Positions 34,651-46,617 are shown, numbered from the stretch's first letter. The stretch is 64,000 nt of DNA from Pseudosulfitobacter pseudonitzschiae (GCF_900129395.1 NZ_FQVP01000001.1:682001-746000), one strand, 5' to 3'. The notes: a model not told the origin generated them from the sequence alone. Numbers and translations: made by a program.

Positions 34651-35763
34651 ATGGCGCCAAAGCGTCCCAAAGGTGCGGGCGCGCTCGAACAACCGGCTCT
34701 GAGCCCCGTGCCTCAGTCTGGATCACGTGAGCTTTATGCCGCGCTTGATCTGGGCACGAACAGTTGTCGCATGTTGATTGCCCAACCCAAGGGAACGGGC
34801 TTTCATGTTGTGGACAGTTTCTCCAAATCCGTCCAGCTGGGCGCGGGTCTGGAGCGCACCGGGCGTTTGTCGCGCGGGTCGATGGCGCGCACCATACAGG
34901 CGCTGCGGATCTGTCAGCAAAAGCTGAGACAACACAAGGTGCGGCGTATGAAGCTTGTCGCGACCGAAGCCTGCCGCCGGGCGGTCAACGCGCAGGAGTT
35001 CATCCAGCGCGTGCAGCGTGAAACCGGCCTGCGGCTGGACATCATCCAACCCGAGGAAGAGGCCCGGCTGGCCGTGATTTCCTGCGCGCCGCTGGTCAGC
35101 CGCAAGACGCAGAACCTGCTTGTGGTCGACATTGGTGGCGGATCAACCGAACTGGTCTGGATCGACATTTCCAAAGTGCCCAAGAACGACCGTCCGCAGG
35201 CGATCATGCGGCTGCACAGCGGCTTTAACACGGCTGCCGTCAAGGACGTGGCTCAGGCGCGCGTCGTCGACTGGATCAGTGTGCCCCTGGGCGTGGCGAC
35301 GCTGCGCGACCAGTTCAACGATGTCGAGGATGACGCGGCCCGCTTTGCGTTGATGAGCTGGTTCTTTGAAGAGAACCTGGCGGACTTTGCGCCCTATCAT
35401 GACACCAAGGTGCACGAGAAGTTCCAGATCGTTGGCACCTCGGGCACCGTGACCACCGTGGCGGCCTCGCATCTGGGGCTGAAACGCTATGACCGGACGC
35501 GGGTGGACGGGCTCAGCATGTCCTCGGCGCAGATCGACAAGGTGATCCGCAGCTATCTGGACATGGGGCCTGGTGGTCGGCGCGCCGATCCGCGCATCGG
35601 GCAGGACCGTCAGGCGCTGATCATGTCGGGGGCCGCGATCTTGCAGGCGCTGATGCGCTGCTGGCCCACGGACCGGCTGAGCGTGGCCGACCGTGGCCTG
35701 CGCGAGGGGCTGCTTTATGCGCAGATGAGCGCCGACGGGGTCTTGAGCGACGGCGCGCTGTAG
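34651..35763 (+). CDS. ppx: Ppx/GppA phosphatase (exopolyphosphatase family)
   Basis: 370 residues of the ASKHA-fold Ppx/GppA family: phosphate-binding loop ALDLGTNSCRMLI (near 32-44), VVDIGGGSTELVW (near 157-170) and GTSGTVTTVAA. It would hydrolyse polyphosphate or pppGpp. The C-terminal HD region found in long Ppx proteins is absent. The rlmE gene follows on the same strand, an arrangement common in alphaproteobacteria. Confidence 0.9.
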   Translation: MAPKRPKGAGALEQPALSPVPQSGSRELYAALDLGTNSCRMLIAQPKGTGFHVVDSFSKSVQLGAGLERTGRLSRGSMARTIQALRICQQKLRQHKVRRMKLVATEACRRAVNAQEFIQRVQRETGLRLDIIQPEEEARLAVISCAPLVSRKTQNLLVVDIGGGSTELVWIDISKVPKNDRPQAIMRLHSGFNTAAVKDVAQARVVDWISVPLGVATLRDQFNDVEDDAARFALMSWFFEENLADFAPYHDTKVHEKFQIVGTSGTVTTVAASHLGLKRYDRTRVDGLSMSSAQIDKVIRSYLDMGPGGRRADPRIGQDRQALIMSGAAILQALMRCWPTDRLSVADRGLREGLLYAQMSADGVLSDGAL

Positions 35764-35904
35764 CAAGCGGCGCTTGGGGCGGTCTGCCTCCGTTTACGGC
35801 CGTCCGCCTGAGGATTTTTCGAACAAGATATGACGGATCGTGTACCATCGCTTGAAGCGGTGGGCCCAAGCGCGTATCTGGTCGGCAACGAAAGGCGGAT
35901 TTCC

Positions 35905-36621
35905 GTGGCAAAGACACCTGATGGCAAGAACACCTCTGGACGCGGACAGCGCGAACTGACCGTCAAGGTCAAGACAGCGCGCGGGCGCACCACAAGCTCG
36001 ACCCGGTGGCTGCAACGCCAGTTGAACGACCCCTATGTCAAACGCGCGCAGGCCGAAGGCTATCGCGGGCGCGCGGCGTTCAAGATCATGGAGCTGGACG
36101 ACAAGTTCCGCTTTCTGGTGCCGGGCGCGCGCGTGGTCGATCTGGGCGCGGCACCGGGGGGCTGGTGTCAGGTTGCGGTCAAGCGGGTCAATGCGCTGAA
36201 CGAACGGTCGGGCAAAAAGGTGGGCACCATCCTGGGCGTCGACCTGCAGGAAATGGAGCCGATCGCGGGTTGTGAGCTGCATGTGCTGGACTTCATGGAA
36301 GACGACGCCGACCTGGTGGTCAAGGAGTGGCTGGGCGGCAAGGCCGACGTGGTGATGTCGGACATGGCGGCGTCGAGTTCCGGCCACAAACAGACCGACC
36401 ACCTGCGGATTATCGCGCTGTGCGAAGCGGCAGCCTATTTCGCCTTTGACGTGCTGGAAGTCGGCGGCACATTTGTTGCCAAAGTGCTGGCCGGTGGCGC
36501 CGAGGGCGATTTGCAAAAGCTGCTGAAACAACGGTTCGACAAGGTGGCGAATATCAAACCGCCGTCGTCACGGGCCGACAGTTCAGAGAAATTCGTCGTC
36601 GCAACCGGTTTCCGCGGCTGA
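35905..36621 (+). CDS. rlmE: 23S rRNA 2'-O-methyltransferase RlmE (FtsJ)
   Basis: 238 residues. SAM-binding [15 protein letters not shown] and the K-D-K-E tetrad of the family are visible: Lys in [14 protein letters not shown], Asp in VVMSDMAAS, Lys in FVAKVLAGG and Glu in [11 protein letters not shown]. It methylates U2552 of 23S rRNA late in 50S assembly. I use GTG 35905 (AAGGCGG upstream; product [14 protein letters not shown]); an ATG at 35830 would add 25 residues with no clear ribosome site. A basic Gly/Arg-rich N-terminus fits rRNA binding. Confidence 0.92.
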   Translation: MAKTPDGKNTSGRGQRELTVKVKTARGRTTSSTRWLQRQLNDPYVKRAQAEGYRGRAAFKIMELDDKFRFLVPGARVVDLGAAPGGWCQVAVKRVNALNERSGKKVGTILGVDLQEMEPIAGCELHVLDFMEDDADLVVKEWLGGKADVVMSDMAASSSGHKQTDHLRIIALCEAAAYFAFDVLEVGGTFVAKVLAGGAEGDLQKLLKQRFDKVANIKPPSSRADSSEKFVVATGFRG

Positions 36622-36709
36622 GGTCAGCCGCGAGAATACGAAATATTAAGCGCTGCGTGCTTGGATGGCCGTGCTCTCGATGTGGGGCAGGCCACAAGGA
36701 ACCAGGCAT

Positions 36710-37153
36710 ATGCTCAAGCCACTCTTTGATACCACAATAACCGGATGGTCCGGGCAAACCGGGCTGAATGCCCGCGACAATGATGCAATGCAGGCGTTTG
36801 CGCAGCGATTGCTGGCCACGCAGCTGCTGTGCAAGGATGTGATCGCGGCGGTGCAGTCCTGCAATCGGACAGGATTCTGGGGCGGTCCGGACAGCCGTGT
36901 CCCGGTGTCAGCACGCAGGAACGACACATTGAACATGCGTATGACTGCGAGGCTGTGGTCGGTCATCTCCACCACGCGGGGCCGCGTCGCGGGGCTGAGC
37001 GTGCTGGATCAAAGCGGACAGATGGTCGGGCAGGCGCATTCAACCCAAAGCGGAGCGGCGCATCACGCGCATATTTCGCTCAGCCTGGCGGACCCGAACA
37101 GCGGCACGGTGATCGGCGCCGTGGTGTTCGAACTGGACGCTGCGCAATTCTGA
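36710..37153 (+). CDS. Hypothetical protein, divergent paralogue of the protein at 37565-38140
   Basis: 147 residues from the ATG at 36710 (an ATG at 36665 is also open). The C-terminal third, HISLSLADPNSGTVIGAVVF, clearly matches QVSLSLTDPATGEMIGAVTF of the exported protein 0.4 kb downstream, and the helix LLATQLLCKDVIAAVQSCN parallels its WLMNDTVVAAIKAQN. Unlike that protein it has no signal peptide and lacks the middle DYWQGDEAKF segment. It may be a decayed or cytosolic duplicate of a PAS/Cache-like sensor domain. The ribosome site is weak. Confidence 0.5.
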   Translation: MLKPLFDTTITGWSGQTGLNARDNDAMQAFAQRLLATQLLCKDVIAAVQSCNRTGFWGGPDSRVPVSARRNDTLNMRMTARLWSVISTTRGRVAGLSVLDQSGQMVGQAHSTQSGAAHHAHISLSLADPNSGTVIGAVVFELDAAQF

Positions 37154-37158
37154 CGCGG

Positions 37159-37341
37159 TCAGTTGTGCTGTGAAAAGGACCGTTTGGCGACGGCCTTGAT
37201 CTGCTCGGCCTCTTCTGCGCTGATCTGCCGGATCGTGAATCCCTTGATCCGCGCAACCGTTGTCGCGGCACGGTTCTCCTGACGCAACAGCTCGAACAGG
37301 CGTTCGTGGCGCGGGGCGGTGTGCTGGGACAAATACGACAT
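37159..37341 (-). CDS. Small hypothetical protein, 60 residues
   Basis: A basic, helical 60-residue protein starting MSYLSQHTAPRHERLFELL. A GAGGAAAAGG ribosome site precedes the ATG at suitable distance, which supports translation. It lies on the opposite strand between the two related sensor-like genes and ends five bases from the upstream one. I do not recognise the family. Confidence 0.5.
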   Translation of the reverse strand: MSYLSQHTAPRHERLFELLRQENRAATTVARIKGFTIRQISAEEAEQIKAVAKRSFSQHN

Positions 37342-37564
37342 TGGCCTTTTCCTCTCGACGCGCCGGATGAATGCCGCGCGCTTGCTGTTGTTTGTGCATA
37401 TTTGTCAGCGGTTTGCGGCAACCGTGGGGCCGTGCAAAGGCGTGTTTGGGGAAAATCCTGTACAATTTGAAAGAGATTTCCGACTGCTCCGCAGCGCGGG
37501 TAACCGACGATTCACGCCGTTTCGATAGCAATCTTTGGATCGTTTCAGCCAAAGGAGATTCCCC

Positions 37565-38140
37565 ATGATCAAACGCCTTATGACGGCCGCGGCCGCACTT
37601 GTTCTGCTGACCAACCCGCTGGCGGCCGCCGAAGCGGACGGGGCAATGACCCAATATGCCAGCGAAAGGGCGGCGGAATGGCTGATGAATGATACGGTCG
37701 TTGCAGCGATCAAGGCCCAGAACGCGCGCACGGCCGGTCTGAGTGCGGCTGAGATTGACAGTCTGGACAAGGATTGGCGCGCGCAGGTGGGACAGGCGGA
37801 AATGCCGTTGATCGCGTCGGTGTTGGACAGCCCCTTGTCCGTCTCGTTGACCGATCATGTCGCCGACGCGCGCGGCACAATCACCGAAATGTTCATCATG
37901 GACGCACAGGGGCTGAACGTCGCTGCCAGTGCTGTCACTTCGGATTACTGGCAGGGCGACGAGGCGAAGTTCCAGAAAACCTATGGCGTGGGACCGGACG
38001 CTGTGCACATCAGCGAGGTTGAGCTGGACGAAAGCACGCAGACTTATCAGGCGCAGGTGTCCTTGAGCCTGACGGACCCCGCCACCGGCGAGATGATTGG
38101 TGCGGTGACCTTCGGCCTAGACGCGCAGGCGTTTTATTGA
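37565..38140 (+). CDS. Exported Cache/PAS-like single-domain protein
   Basis: 191 residues. Signal peptide MIKRLMTAAAALVLLTNPLAAA, then one domain with an N-terminal helix (WLMNDTVVAAIKAQN) and a beta-rich core (FIMDAQGLNVAAS, SDYWQGDEAKFQKTY, ISEVELDE, VSLSLTDPATGEMIGAVTFGLDA). The pattern is that of periplasmic Cache sensor domains normally fused to kinases or receptors, here free-standing. The ATG at 37565 has GGAGA upstream. A role as a soluble ligand-binding protein is possible but unproven. Confidence 0.65.
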   Translation: MIKRLMTAAAALVLLTNPLAAAEADGAMTQYASERAAEWLMNDTVVAAIKAQNARTAGLSAAEIDSLDKDWRAQVGQAEMPLIASVLDSPLSVSLTDHVADARGTITEMFIMDAQGLNVAASAVTSDYWQGDEAKFQKTYGVGPDAVHISEVELDESTQTYQAQVSLSLTDPATGEMIGAVTFGLDAQAFY

Positions 38141-38391
38141 GGAAAAGACGAGCGGCGGGGCTGTGCATCCGGACCCGTCGTTCCTTTGCGACTGACGTTT
38201 ATGTAGCAACGGCACATCAAGGCAGCGGCACCAAGGGATCATCAAGGCGTGGAGGCTCACGATAGAACGTCCCGAATGAGAGCGTCCCGAATTTCTGTTC
38301 AAATTTCGTCGCTTGCTTCCGGGTTTCGCTTTGAAGAAGCAAATGCCACCGCGACATGCGGCACTTGTTACATATCTTTTCTGAAAGATAA

Positions 38392-38481
38392 TGGCGGAGA
38401 GACAGGGATTCGAACCCTGGGAACCCGTGAAGGCTCAACGGTTTTCGAGACCGCCCCGTTCGACCACTCCGGCACCTCTCC
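38392..38481 (-). tRNA. tRNA-Ser(CGA)
   Basis: Read on minus: acceptor GGAGAGG pairs with the TCTCTCC 3' arm, followed by G and encoded CCA (38394-38392). The anticodon loop CTCGAAA is closed by GCGGT/ACCGT, giving CGA. Long variable arm and GGTTCGAATCC T-loop as expected for a class II serine tRNA of 90 bases. Confidence 0.95.
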
Positions 38482-38621
38482 GCGGGGGTCTGGTCCGGTC
38501 CCAATAATTAGGTTTATCGGGGGCGGCAAGGGGGGTTTTGCCAATGATGGCCGATGACGGGATATTTAATTGCCCGTGATCGCAAAACCCATATGCTCGG
38601 CGCAAATGCGAAAGGACCATC

Positions 38622-39449
38622 ATGATCGCTCTTGCCCGCTCTGTTTGCCTTGCTCTCACCCTTGCGCTGACCGCCGCCGCCGCACAGGCCGCCGACCGCG
38701 CGCGGTTGGAAACATTTCTTGAAGTGACCGGATTCGACGTCGCACTGGACAGCATTCGCCTGTCTGCCAGCTCTGCACCCGCGATGCTGGGGCTGGAGGC
38801 GGAGGATTTTGGCACCCAATGGACAGTGATGGCGGACGATGTGTTCAACACCGCCAAGATGCACGACATGGCGCTGGATATCCTGGGGGCGACACTGGAA
38901 GACGACCTTTTGGATCACGCGACCGAGTTTTACGACACCGACCTGGGCCGCCGTCTGGTCGTGGCCGAGAACAACAGCCACATGGAAGACGACAGTGAAA
39001 CCAAATCCGAAGCAGGGCAGGCGATTGTCGCGGGGCTTGAGCGGATCGGCTCGCCGCGTCTGGATGCGCTCAAGCGGATGAACGCCGCCAGCGACAGCGC
39101 CGGCACCGCCGTGCGCGCCATTCAGGAGGTGCAGGTGCGCTTTCTCATGGCCGCAGCCGCCGCCGGGGTGATCGAGCTGAAAATGGAAGAACCGGACCTG
39201 CGCGAAGCAATGCGCGCCGACGAGGACGAATTGCGCCAGTCCATTGCCGAAAGCGCATTGAACGGGGCCGCCTACACCTATCAGGCCTTTTCCGACGCCG
39301 AGGTTCTGGAATATGCCAAGGCGCTGGAGGACCCCGACATGCGCAAGGTCTATGACCTGATGAACGCGGTTCAATACGAGATCATGGCCAACCGTTACGA
39401 GGCGCTGGCCGCGCGCATGCGCAACCTGCAACCCTCGCAGGAGTTGTAA
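38622..39449 (+). CDS. DUF2059 exported protein (first of two)
   Basis: 275 residues with a signal peptide (about 1-23, ending AAQAAD) and two helical DUF2059-like units. The first contains LEDDLLDHATEFYDTDLGRRL, and a similar unit near the C-terminus reads FSDAEVLEYAKALEDPDMRKVY. The family is periplasmic or secreted and uncharacterised. A GAAAGGA site precedes the ATG. The second DUF2059 gene starts three bases after the stop, so both are cotranscribed. Confidence 0.8.
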   Translation: MIALARSVCLALTLALTAAAAQAADRARLETFLEVTGFDVALDSIRLSASSAPAMLGLEAEDFGTQWTVMADDVFNTAKMHDMALDILGATLEDDLLDHATEFYDTDLGRRLVVAENNSHMEDDSETKSEAGQAIVAGLERIGSPRLDALKRMNAASDSAGTAVRAIQEVQVRFLMAAAAAGVIELKMEEPDLREAMRADEDELRQSIAESALNGAAYTYQAFSDAEVLEYAKALEDPDMRKVYDLMNAVQYEIMANRYEALAARMRNLQPSQEL

Positions 39450-39452
39450 AGC

Positions 39453-40271
39453 ATGCTGCGCCTGATTGCAGCGGTCTGGTTGGGGCTGGCGGGCGTGGCC
39501 TGGGCCGGACCCGAGGCCGACACCACGCTGCGTCTGATCCACATGGACGCGCAGATGCAGATCGCCCGTGAAGAAGGCCTGAGTCATGCCGAGACGCTGA
39601 ACGCAGAGATATTGGGCGGGCAGGGCGGCGCGCTGTGGCACAGCCAGCTTGACGGTATCTATGACGTGCCCCGCATGGTCGAAGGCGCGCGCGGCCCGAT
39701 CGAGGCGCTCGACACCGCCACACTCGAGCGGTTGAACCTGTTCCTGGGCAGCGAGCTGGGCCAGCGGATCAGTGATCTGGAACTGGCCGCACGCACTGCG
39801 ATGATGGATCAGGAGAAAGAGGACGCCGCCCGCGGCGCCTATGCCGAATTGCAGGGCACCGACGATCCGCGCCTGAAGGCCGCCCGCACCATCATCGAGG
39901 CCGGTGACCTGGTGGAGCGCAACGTCAGCACCGCGCTGACCGCCAACTACCAGTTCTATCGTGCGCTGGTTGACGGTGGTGCCTATATCATGACCGAGGA
40001 AGAGATCCTGAACGAGGTCTGGTCCCAGGAGGAGGAGCTGCGCGCCGACACCGAAGGCTGGCTGATGGGGTATCTGATGTTGCTGATGCAACCGCTGGAC
40101 GCCGACGACCGCGCGACCTATGTCGCGTTCATGCAGACCCCCGAAGCGGGCAGGCTGAACGCGGCATTGTTCGATGGCATGGGCAGCGTCTACAGCGATG
40201 TGACCTATGCGCTTGGGCGGGTTCTCGCGCTGAACCTCAGGGCATTGGGTGAAAGCGCCCAGGAGCTTTGA
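39453..40271 (+). CDS. DUF2059 exported protein (second of two)
   Basis: 272 residues with a short signal peptide (about 1-18, ending GVAWA). It is a diverged copy of the upstream gene with the same two-unit plan: LDTATLERLNLFLGSELGQRI and later LDADDRATYVAFMQTPEAGRL. A CAGGAG ribosome site lies in the end of the preceding gene. Function unknown; proteins of this type are often found near cell envelope genes. Confidence 0.8.
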   Translation: MLRLIAAVWLGLAGVAWAGPEADTTLRLIHMDAQMQIAREEGLSHAETLNAEILGGQGGALWHSQLDGIYDVPRMVEGARGPIEALDTATLERLNLFLGSELGQRISDLELAARTAMMDQEKEDAARGAYAELQGTDDPRLKAARTIIEAGDLVERNVSTALTANYQFYRALVDGGAYIMTEEEILNEVWSQEEELRADTEGWLMGYLMLLMQPLDADDRATYVAFMQTPEAGRLNAALFDGMGSVYSDVTYALGRVLALNLRALGESAQEL

Positions 40272-40454
40272 AAAATAGGGCCAGCACCGCTTGACTTTGG
40301 CCCGCGTGTGGTGCATTGCGCGGCTTCGAATGGGGCTTTCGGGCCTGTTATATGTATAAACATCCCCGACGGGATGCGCAGTCCGTGGCGCGAAAATCGC
40401 ACGAAATCCGGGACTTCCGGTGCCAAACGACGCGGTAGAGTAAGGAAGAACGAT

Positions 40455-41153
40455 ATGTTCGCGGTTCTCAAAACCGGCGGCAAACAGTACAAAGTTCAAG
40501 CGGGCGACACGCTGCGCATTGAAAAACTGGCCGCAAAAGCAGGTGACAAAGTTCAATTCAACGAAGTGATGATGATCGGGGGCGACACGCCCACGGTTGG
40601 CGCTCCGCTGGTTGCAGACGCAGGCGTTCAAGCCGAAGTCATCGACCACATCAAAGGCGTGAAGACCATCAACTTCGTCAAGCGCCGCCGCAAGCACTCG
40701 AGCAAGCGGACCAAAGGCCACCGTCAGCAACTGACACTGGTGCGCATCACCGACATTCTCGCCTCGGGCGCGGACAAGTCGGGCGTGATGGCCGCCGTGG
40801 GTGGTGCAGGCTACACGGCTGTCTTTGCAGACGGCCAGAACGCCAAGCTTAAAACCGCGCAGGCTGAAAAAGCCCGCAAGGCCGATGCTGGTGAGGCTGC
40901 GCCTGCCAAGGCACCGAAAAAAGCCAAGGCTGCCAAAGCCGAAGCTGCTGCAGGCGCCGATGATCTCAAGAAACTGTCGGGCGTTGGTCCCGCACTTGAG
41001 AAAAAACTGCATGAAGCCGGTGTGACCACCTTTGCCCAGATCGCGGCATGGACGGAAGCAGACGTTGCTGATATTGACGAGAAACTGTCGTTCAAAGGCC
41101 GGATCGAGCGTGAAGGCTGGATCGAACAGGCCAAAGACATGACCAAAGGCTAA
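40455..41153 (+). CDS. rplU: 50S ribosomal protein L21 with C-terminal helix-hairpin-helix extension
   Basis: 232 residues, about twice the usual L21 length. Residues 1-103 are canonical L21 ([31 protein letters not shown]). An Ala/Lys-rich linker (about 125-165) follows, then a helix-hairpin-helix-type domain with [19 protein letters not shown] and a C-terminal [13 protein letters not shown]. The ATG at 40455 has AAGGAAG upstream. It is cotranscribed with rpmA 11 bases later. The extension may add an RNA- or DNA-binding surface on the ribosome. Confidence 0.95.
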   Translation: MFAVLKTGGKQYKVQAGDTLRIEKLAAKAGDKVQFNEVMMIGGDTPTVGAPLVADAGVQAEVIDHIKGVKTINFVKRRRKHSSKRTKGHRQQLTLVRITDILASGADKSGVMAAVGGAGYTAVFADGQNAKLKTAQAEKARKADAGEAAPAKAPKKAKAAKAEAAAGADDLKKLSGVGPALEKKLHEAGVTTFAQIAAWTEADVADIDEKLSFKGRIEREGWIEQAKDMTKG

Positions 41154-41164
41154 GGAGAGACCAA

Positions 41165-41434
41165 ATGGCACATAAAAAAGCAGGTGGTTCATCCCGCAAC
41201 GGCCGCGACTCAGCGGGTCGTCGTCTTGGTGTGAAACTGTACGGCGGTCAGGCCGCCATTCCCGGCAACATCATCGTGCGTCAGCGCGGGACCAAATTCT
41301 GGCCCGGCGCAGGCGTCGGCATGGGCAAGGATCACACGATCTTTGCAACCGTCGATGGCGCCGTGACCTTTCACAAGGGTCTGAAAAACCGCACCTTCAT
41401 TTCGGTTCTGCCACAGGCGGAAGCTGCGGAATAA
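41165..41434 (+). CDS. rpmA: 50S ribosomal protein L27
   Basis: 89 residues, standard L27: [20 protein letters not shown] and [11 protein letters not shown]. The N-terminal tail reaches the peptidyl transferase centre. It starts directly with MAHKK, without the cleaved extension seen in some Firmicutes. Cotranscribed with rplU and followed by a terminator. Confidence 0.97.
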   Translation: MAHKKAGGSSRNGRDSAGRRLGVKLYGGQAAIPGNIIVRQRGTKFWPGAGVGMGKDHTIFATVDGAVTFHKGLKNRTFISVLPQAEAAE

Positions 41435-41463
41435 GCCGAACCTGATAGGTTAAACATCTTGAA

Positions 41464-41492
41464 GGGATCGGCGATACCGCCGGTCCCTTTTT
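41464..41492 (+). terminator. Terminator after rpmA
   Basis: Stem GGGATCGGC / GCCGGTCCC (one wobble pair) with a 6-base loop, followed by TTTTT, 29 bases after the rpmA stop. Confidence 0.85.
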
Positions 41493-41665
41493 CGTTTCTG
41501 ACAAAAACATTCAGGGGCCGCGCGATTTAACGATGTCGTGAGTTTTTTGTGCGACAGCCCCGTGACCGACCTCGTATTGCGCGGGGTCAATTATTAACTG
41601 ATCTACATCTCGTGCGCATTTTATGTGCGGGGCGGAATTCGGACTGTTCGAGGAGGAACAAACCG

Positions 41666-42202
41666 ATGGAAATGACCAAAGTGGCCACCCAGCCTGTGAT
41701 CGAAGCGGAACGGTTCGACCTGCGCCCGCTGCGTACGTCGGACCGTGGGCTGATCGAAATGTATGCCGCCGACAAACGTGTCGCCACCATGACCACGTCG
41801 ATCCCGCATCCGCTGCCCCCGGGCACGTCCGAGGCATTCGTGACACGCGCCATGTCCGCGACCCGTGAAGAGGACGTCTGGGCGATTGATGGCACCAAGG
41901 AAGGCGGTTCCGAGCTGATGGGCGTGATCTCGATGCAGCAGATCGACCGAAATCAGGCCGAGCTGGGATATTGGGTGGCGCCTGCATTCTGGAACACCGG
42001 CCTTGCCTCCGAGGCGGTGCAGGCCCTGATTGACGCCAATCCGATGGGCAATGCGGCCCTTTTTGCAGTGGTGTTTCAGGACAACGCTGCCTCTGCCAAG
42101 GTGTTGACGCACTGCGGTTTTCAGTATCTGGGTGAAGCAGAAAGTTTTTCTGTCGCCCGCAATGCGACCGTCCCCACCTGGACGTATTCGCGCAAACTCT
42201 AA
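41666..42202 (+). CDS. GNAT family N-acetyltransferase
   Basis: 178 residues: an RimJ/RimL-like GNAT with FDLRPLRTSDRGLIEMYAAD at the start, ELGYWVAPAFWNTGLASEA (acetyl-CoA loop region) and NAASAKVLTHCGFQYLG near the end. It transfers an acetyl group to an unknown amine. AGGAGG lies nine bases before the ATG at 41666. Its position between rpmA and obg is common in roseobacters, but a ribosome-related role is only a guess. Confidence 0.85.
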   Translation: MEMTKVATQPVIEAERFDLRPLRTSDRGLIEMYAADKRVATMTTSIPHPLPPGTSEAFVTRAMSATREEDVWAIDGTKEGGSELMGVISMQQIDRNQAELGYWVAPAFWNTGLASEAVQALIDANPMGNAALFAVVFQDNAASAKVLTHCGFQYLGEAESFSVARNATVPTWTYSRKL

Positions 42203-42232
42203 CGGATGCCCCGAGGGGCCCGCACAGGCTAG

Positions 42233-44370
<2,138 letters not shown>

Positions 44371-44444
44371 CGGCTTGTTTTGGCTGTAAATATGCGCGCC
44401 AGAGGCATAAATCTGTGCCAACACCGACCACAAGGAGCAGACCG

Positions 44445-45710
44445 ATGAAAGATCTCGCCGATATTCCCGCCCTGATGGCCGACATCGGTGCCCGCGCCAA
44501 GGCTGCCGCTGCCGAACTGGCCGTGGCCTCGGCCGAGCGCAAGCACGCGGCCCTGATCAGCGCCGCCGCCGCCGTCTGGGCGCAGCGCGACGCGATCCTG
44601 GCGGCCAATGCCAAGGATCTGGAGTTTGGCCGCGACAAAGGTCTGTCGCCCGCGATGATGGACCGCTTGAGACTGGACGAAGACCGCATTCAGGGCATCG
44701 TTGACGGGCTGCGCGCCGTGGCTGAACAGGCCGATCCGGTGGGGGCTGTCATGTCGGAATGGGATCAGCCCAGCGGGCTGCACATCAAACGCGTGCGCAC
44801 GCCCCTGGGTGTCATCGGCGTGATCTACGAATCGCGCCCTAACGTGACGGCAGATGCCGGAGCGCTTTGCCTGAAGGCGGGCAATGCGGTGATCCTGCGC
44901 GGCGGCTCGGAAAGCTTTCATTCCTCGCAGGCCATCCACGCCTGTCTGATGCAGGGCCTGCGTGATGCGGACCTGCCCGAAGATGCCATCCAGTTGGTGC
45001 CCACCCGTGACCGCGCCGCCGTGTCCGAGATGCTGACCATGACCGGCACCATCGACGTGATCGTGCCGCGTGGCGGCAAGGGGCTGGTGGGATTGGTCCA
45101 GCGTGAGGCCCGCGTGCCGGTCTTTGCCCACCTGGAGGGCATCGTTCACATCTACGTGGACAAGGACGCCGACCCCGAAAAAGCACTGCGCGTGGTGCTG
45201 AACGCCAAGACGCGGCGTACGGGCATTTGCGGGTCGGCGGAATGTCTGCTGATCCACCGCGACGTGCTGTCCACCATCGGTCAGGGTCTGGTACGGGCGC
45301 TGATGGATGCGGGCGTTGAAATGCGTGTGGACGACACGCTCAAGGCCATCGATGGCACGGTCGAGGCGCAGGACGACGACTGGGGGCGCGAGTATCTGGA
45401 CATGATCATGGCTGCCCGTGTTGTCGACGACATCGACGCGGCCATTGACCACATCCGCACCTATGGCTCACAGCACACCGAATGTATTCTGACCGAGAAC
45501 GAAGACGCCGCCGCCCGCTTCATGGCGCGCCTCGACAGTGCGATCATCATGCACAACGCCTCGACCCAGTTCGCGGACGGTGGTGAATTTGGCATGGGGG
45601 CCGAGATCGGGATCGCCACGGGCAAGATGCATGCCCGTGGCCCGGTCGGGGCCGAACAGCTGACCAGCTTTAAATACCTGGTGCGCGGCGACGGGACGAC
45701 CCGCAGCTAA
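44445..45710 (+). CDS. proA: Gamma-glutamyl phosphate reductase
   Basis: 421 residues of the aldehyde dehydrogenase superfamily: [17 protein letters not shown], the catalytic cysteine in [11 protein letters not shown], and the C-terminal [19 protein letters not shown]. It reduces glutamyl-5-phosphate to the semialdehyde, the second step to proline. The ATG at 44445 has AAGGAG upstream. Its stop overlaps the convergent chpT stop by four bases. Confidence 0.95.
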   Translation: MKDLADIPALMADIGARAKAAAAELAVASAERKHAALISAAAAVWAQRDAILAANAKDLEFGRDKGLSPAMMDRLRLDEDRIQGIVDGLRAVAEQADPVGAVMSEWDQPSGLHIKRVRTPLGVIGVIYESRPNVTADAGALCLKAGNAVILRGGSESFHSSQAIHACLMQGLRDADLPEDAIQLVPTRDRAAVSEMLTMTGTIDVIVPRGGKGLVGLVQREARVPVFAHLEGIVHIYVDKDADPEKALRVVLNAKTRRTGICGSAECLLIHRDVLSTIGQGLVRALMDAGVEMRVDDTLKAIDGTVEAQDDDWGREYLDMIMAARVVDDIDAAIDHIRTYGSQHTECILTENEDAAARFMARLDSAIIMHNASTQFADGGEFGMGAEIGIATGKMHARGPVGAEQLTSFKYLVRGDGTTRS

Positions 45711-46303
45711 AAACCGATGGTCAGGTCCGTACCCTGGCCTTTGACCGTCAACTTGCGCCCTGCGTCCGCGACCACAGCGGGCAGCAGGGCGAATTGCACA
45801 TGTGCCGGCTGGATTTCATCCGGTGGGATGGCTGACTCCAGCGTGTCCCACAACGCTTTGTCCACGTTTATTTTTTCACCGCGTCCGTGAACGGTCCAGC
45901 GTTGGCGTTCGCAGGTCACTTCGATCCGTCCACCGTAAGGCATGGCGGTCTCAAGGCATTGGATTGCCAGGAATGCGATGCGTACCGCCTCGCGTGGCTG
46001 TTCATCCATCGGACCCCATGCCACGTCCAGCCGCCCGCCCTGCATCAGGTCACGCAAGACACTCACGATTTCGGCCCGGCCCATTTGCTGTTTGCCCGCG
46101 GCACCATAGGCGATGCGGAAAAAGCGGATGCGCGCCGTGGCACTGCCCACGGATTCGGTGATCAGTTGCAGCTCTGGTCCATCGCTGCTGCCCGTCATCC
46201 CAAGCAATTCCAGCCCATTGTTGATTGCGCCGATGGGCGATATGAGGTCATGACATATGCGGCTGCCGATCAGAGCGGCCAGATTTACGTTACTGGAGCC
46301 CAC
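45707..46303 (-). CDS. chpT: Histidine phosphotransferase ChpT
   Basis: 198 residues. An N-terminal dimerisation helix contains the phosphorylatable histidine in [21 protein letters not shown], followed by a degenerate kinase-like domain without ATP-binding boxes, as in ChpT. It passes phosphate from CckA to CtrA (and CpdR). In Rhodobacteraceae this relay controls motility, chemotaxis and gene transfer agent production. Monocistronic, convergent with proA. Confidence 0.85.
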   Translation of the reverse strand: MGSSNVNLAALIGSRICHDLISPIGAINNGLELLGMTGSSDGPELQLITESVGSATARIRFFRIAYGAAGKQQMGRAEIVSVLRDLMQGGRLDVAWGPMDEQPREAVRIAFLAIQCLETAMPYGGRIEVTCERQRWTVHGRGEKINVDKALWDTLESAIPPDEIQPAHVQFALLPAVVADAGRKLTVKGQGTDLTIGF

Positions 46304-46329
46304 GGGCGAGCTCCTTGAAAGGGTGACAG

Positions 46330-46515
46330 ATGGAAGATCTCAATGCCATTCTGGCTCCTGGTATGTTGGTACGCCATCCCGATTGCCCGGACTGGGGGTT
46401 AGGTCAGGTCCAAAGCAACATCGACAGACGCATCACTGTCAACTTCCGCGAGCATGGCAAGGTTGTTATCGACAGCACCCGCGTCGCTTTGGTACCGGTC
46501 TTTGATGGCTCATGA
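46330..46515 (+). CDS. DUF3553 small protein
   Basis: 61 residues: APGMLVRHPDCPDWGLGQVQSN, an SH3/Tudor-like beta fold also found fused to UvrD-like helicases. As a free protein its role is unknown. It starts divergently 26 bases from chpT. The sequence is compact, lacks a signal and fits the family over its whole length. Confidence 0.75.
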   Translation: MEDLNAILAPGMLVRHPDCPDWGLGQVQSNIDRRITVNFREHGKVVIDSTRVALVPVFDGS

Positions 46516-46617
46516 TCCTTGCCGAAAGGTTAACATATGGGCGTTGTCTTCCATTTTATGTAAGTTGCGCCTGTTGCGCGCCCGCGACACAACCGGACCC
46601 AAAACAGACTGACCCGA

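Noticed and set aside
38514-41192. Open frame of 892 codons on the minus strand
   Set aside because: It is antisense to two DUF2059 genes and rplU, crosses a tRNA-Ser region and has low-complexity His/Gln/Gly/Val composition typical of the reverse strand of GC-rich genes.
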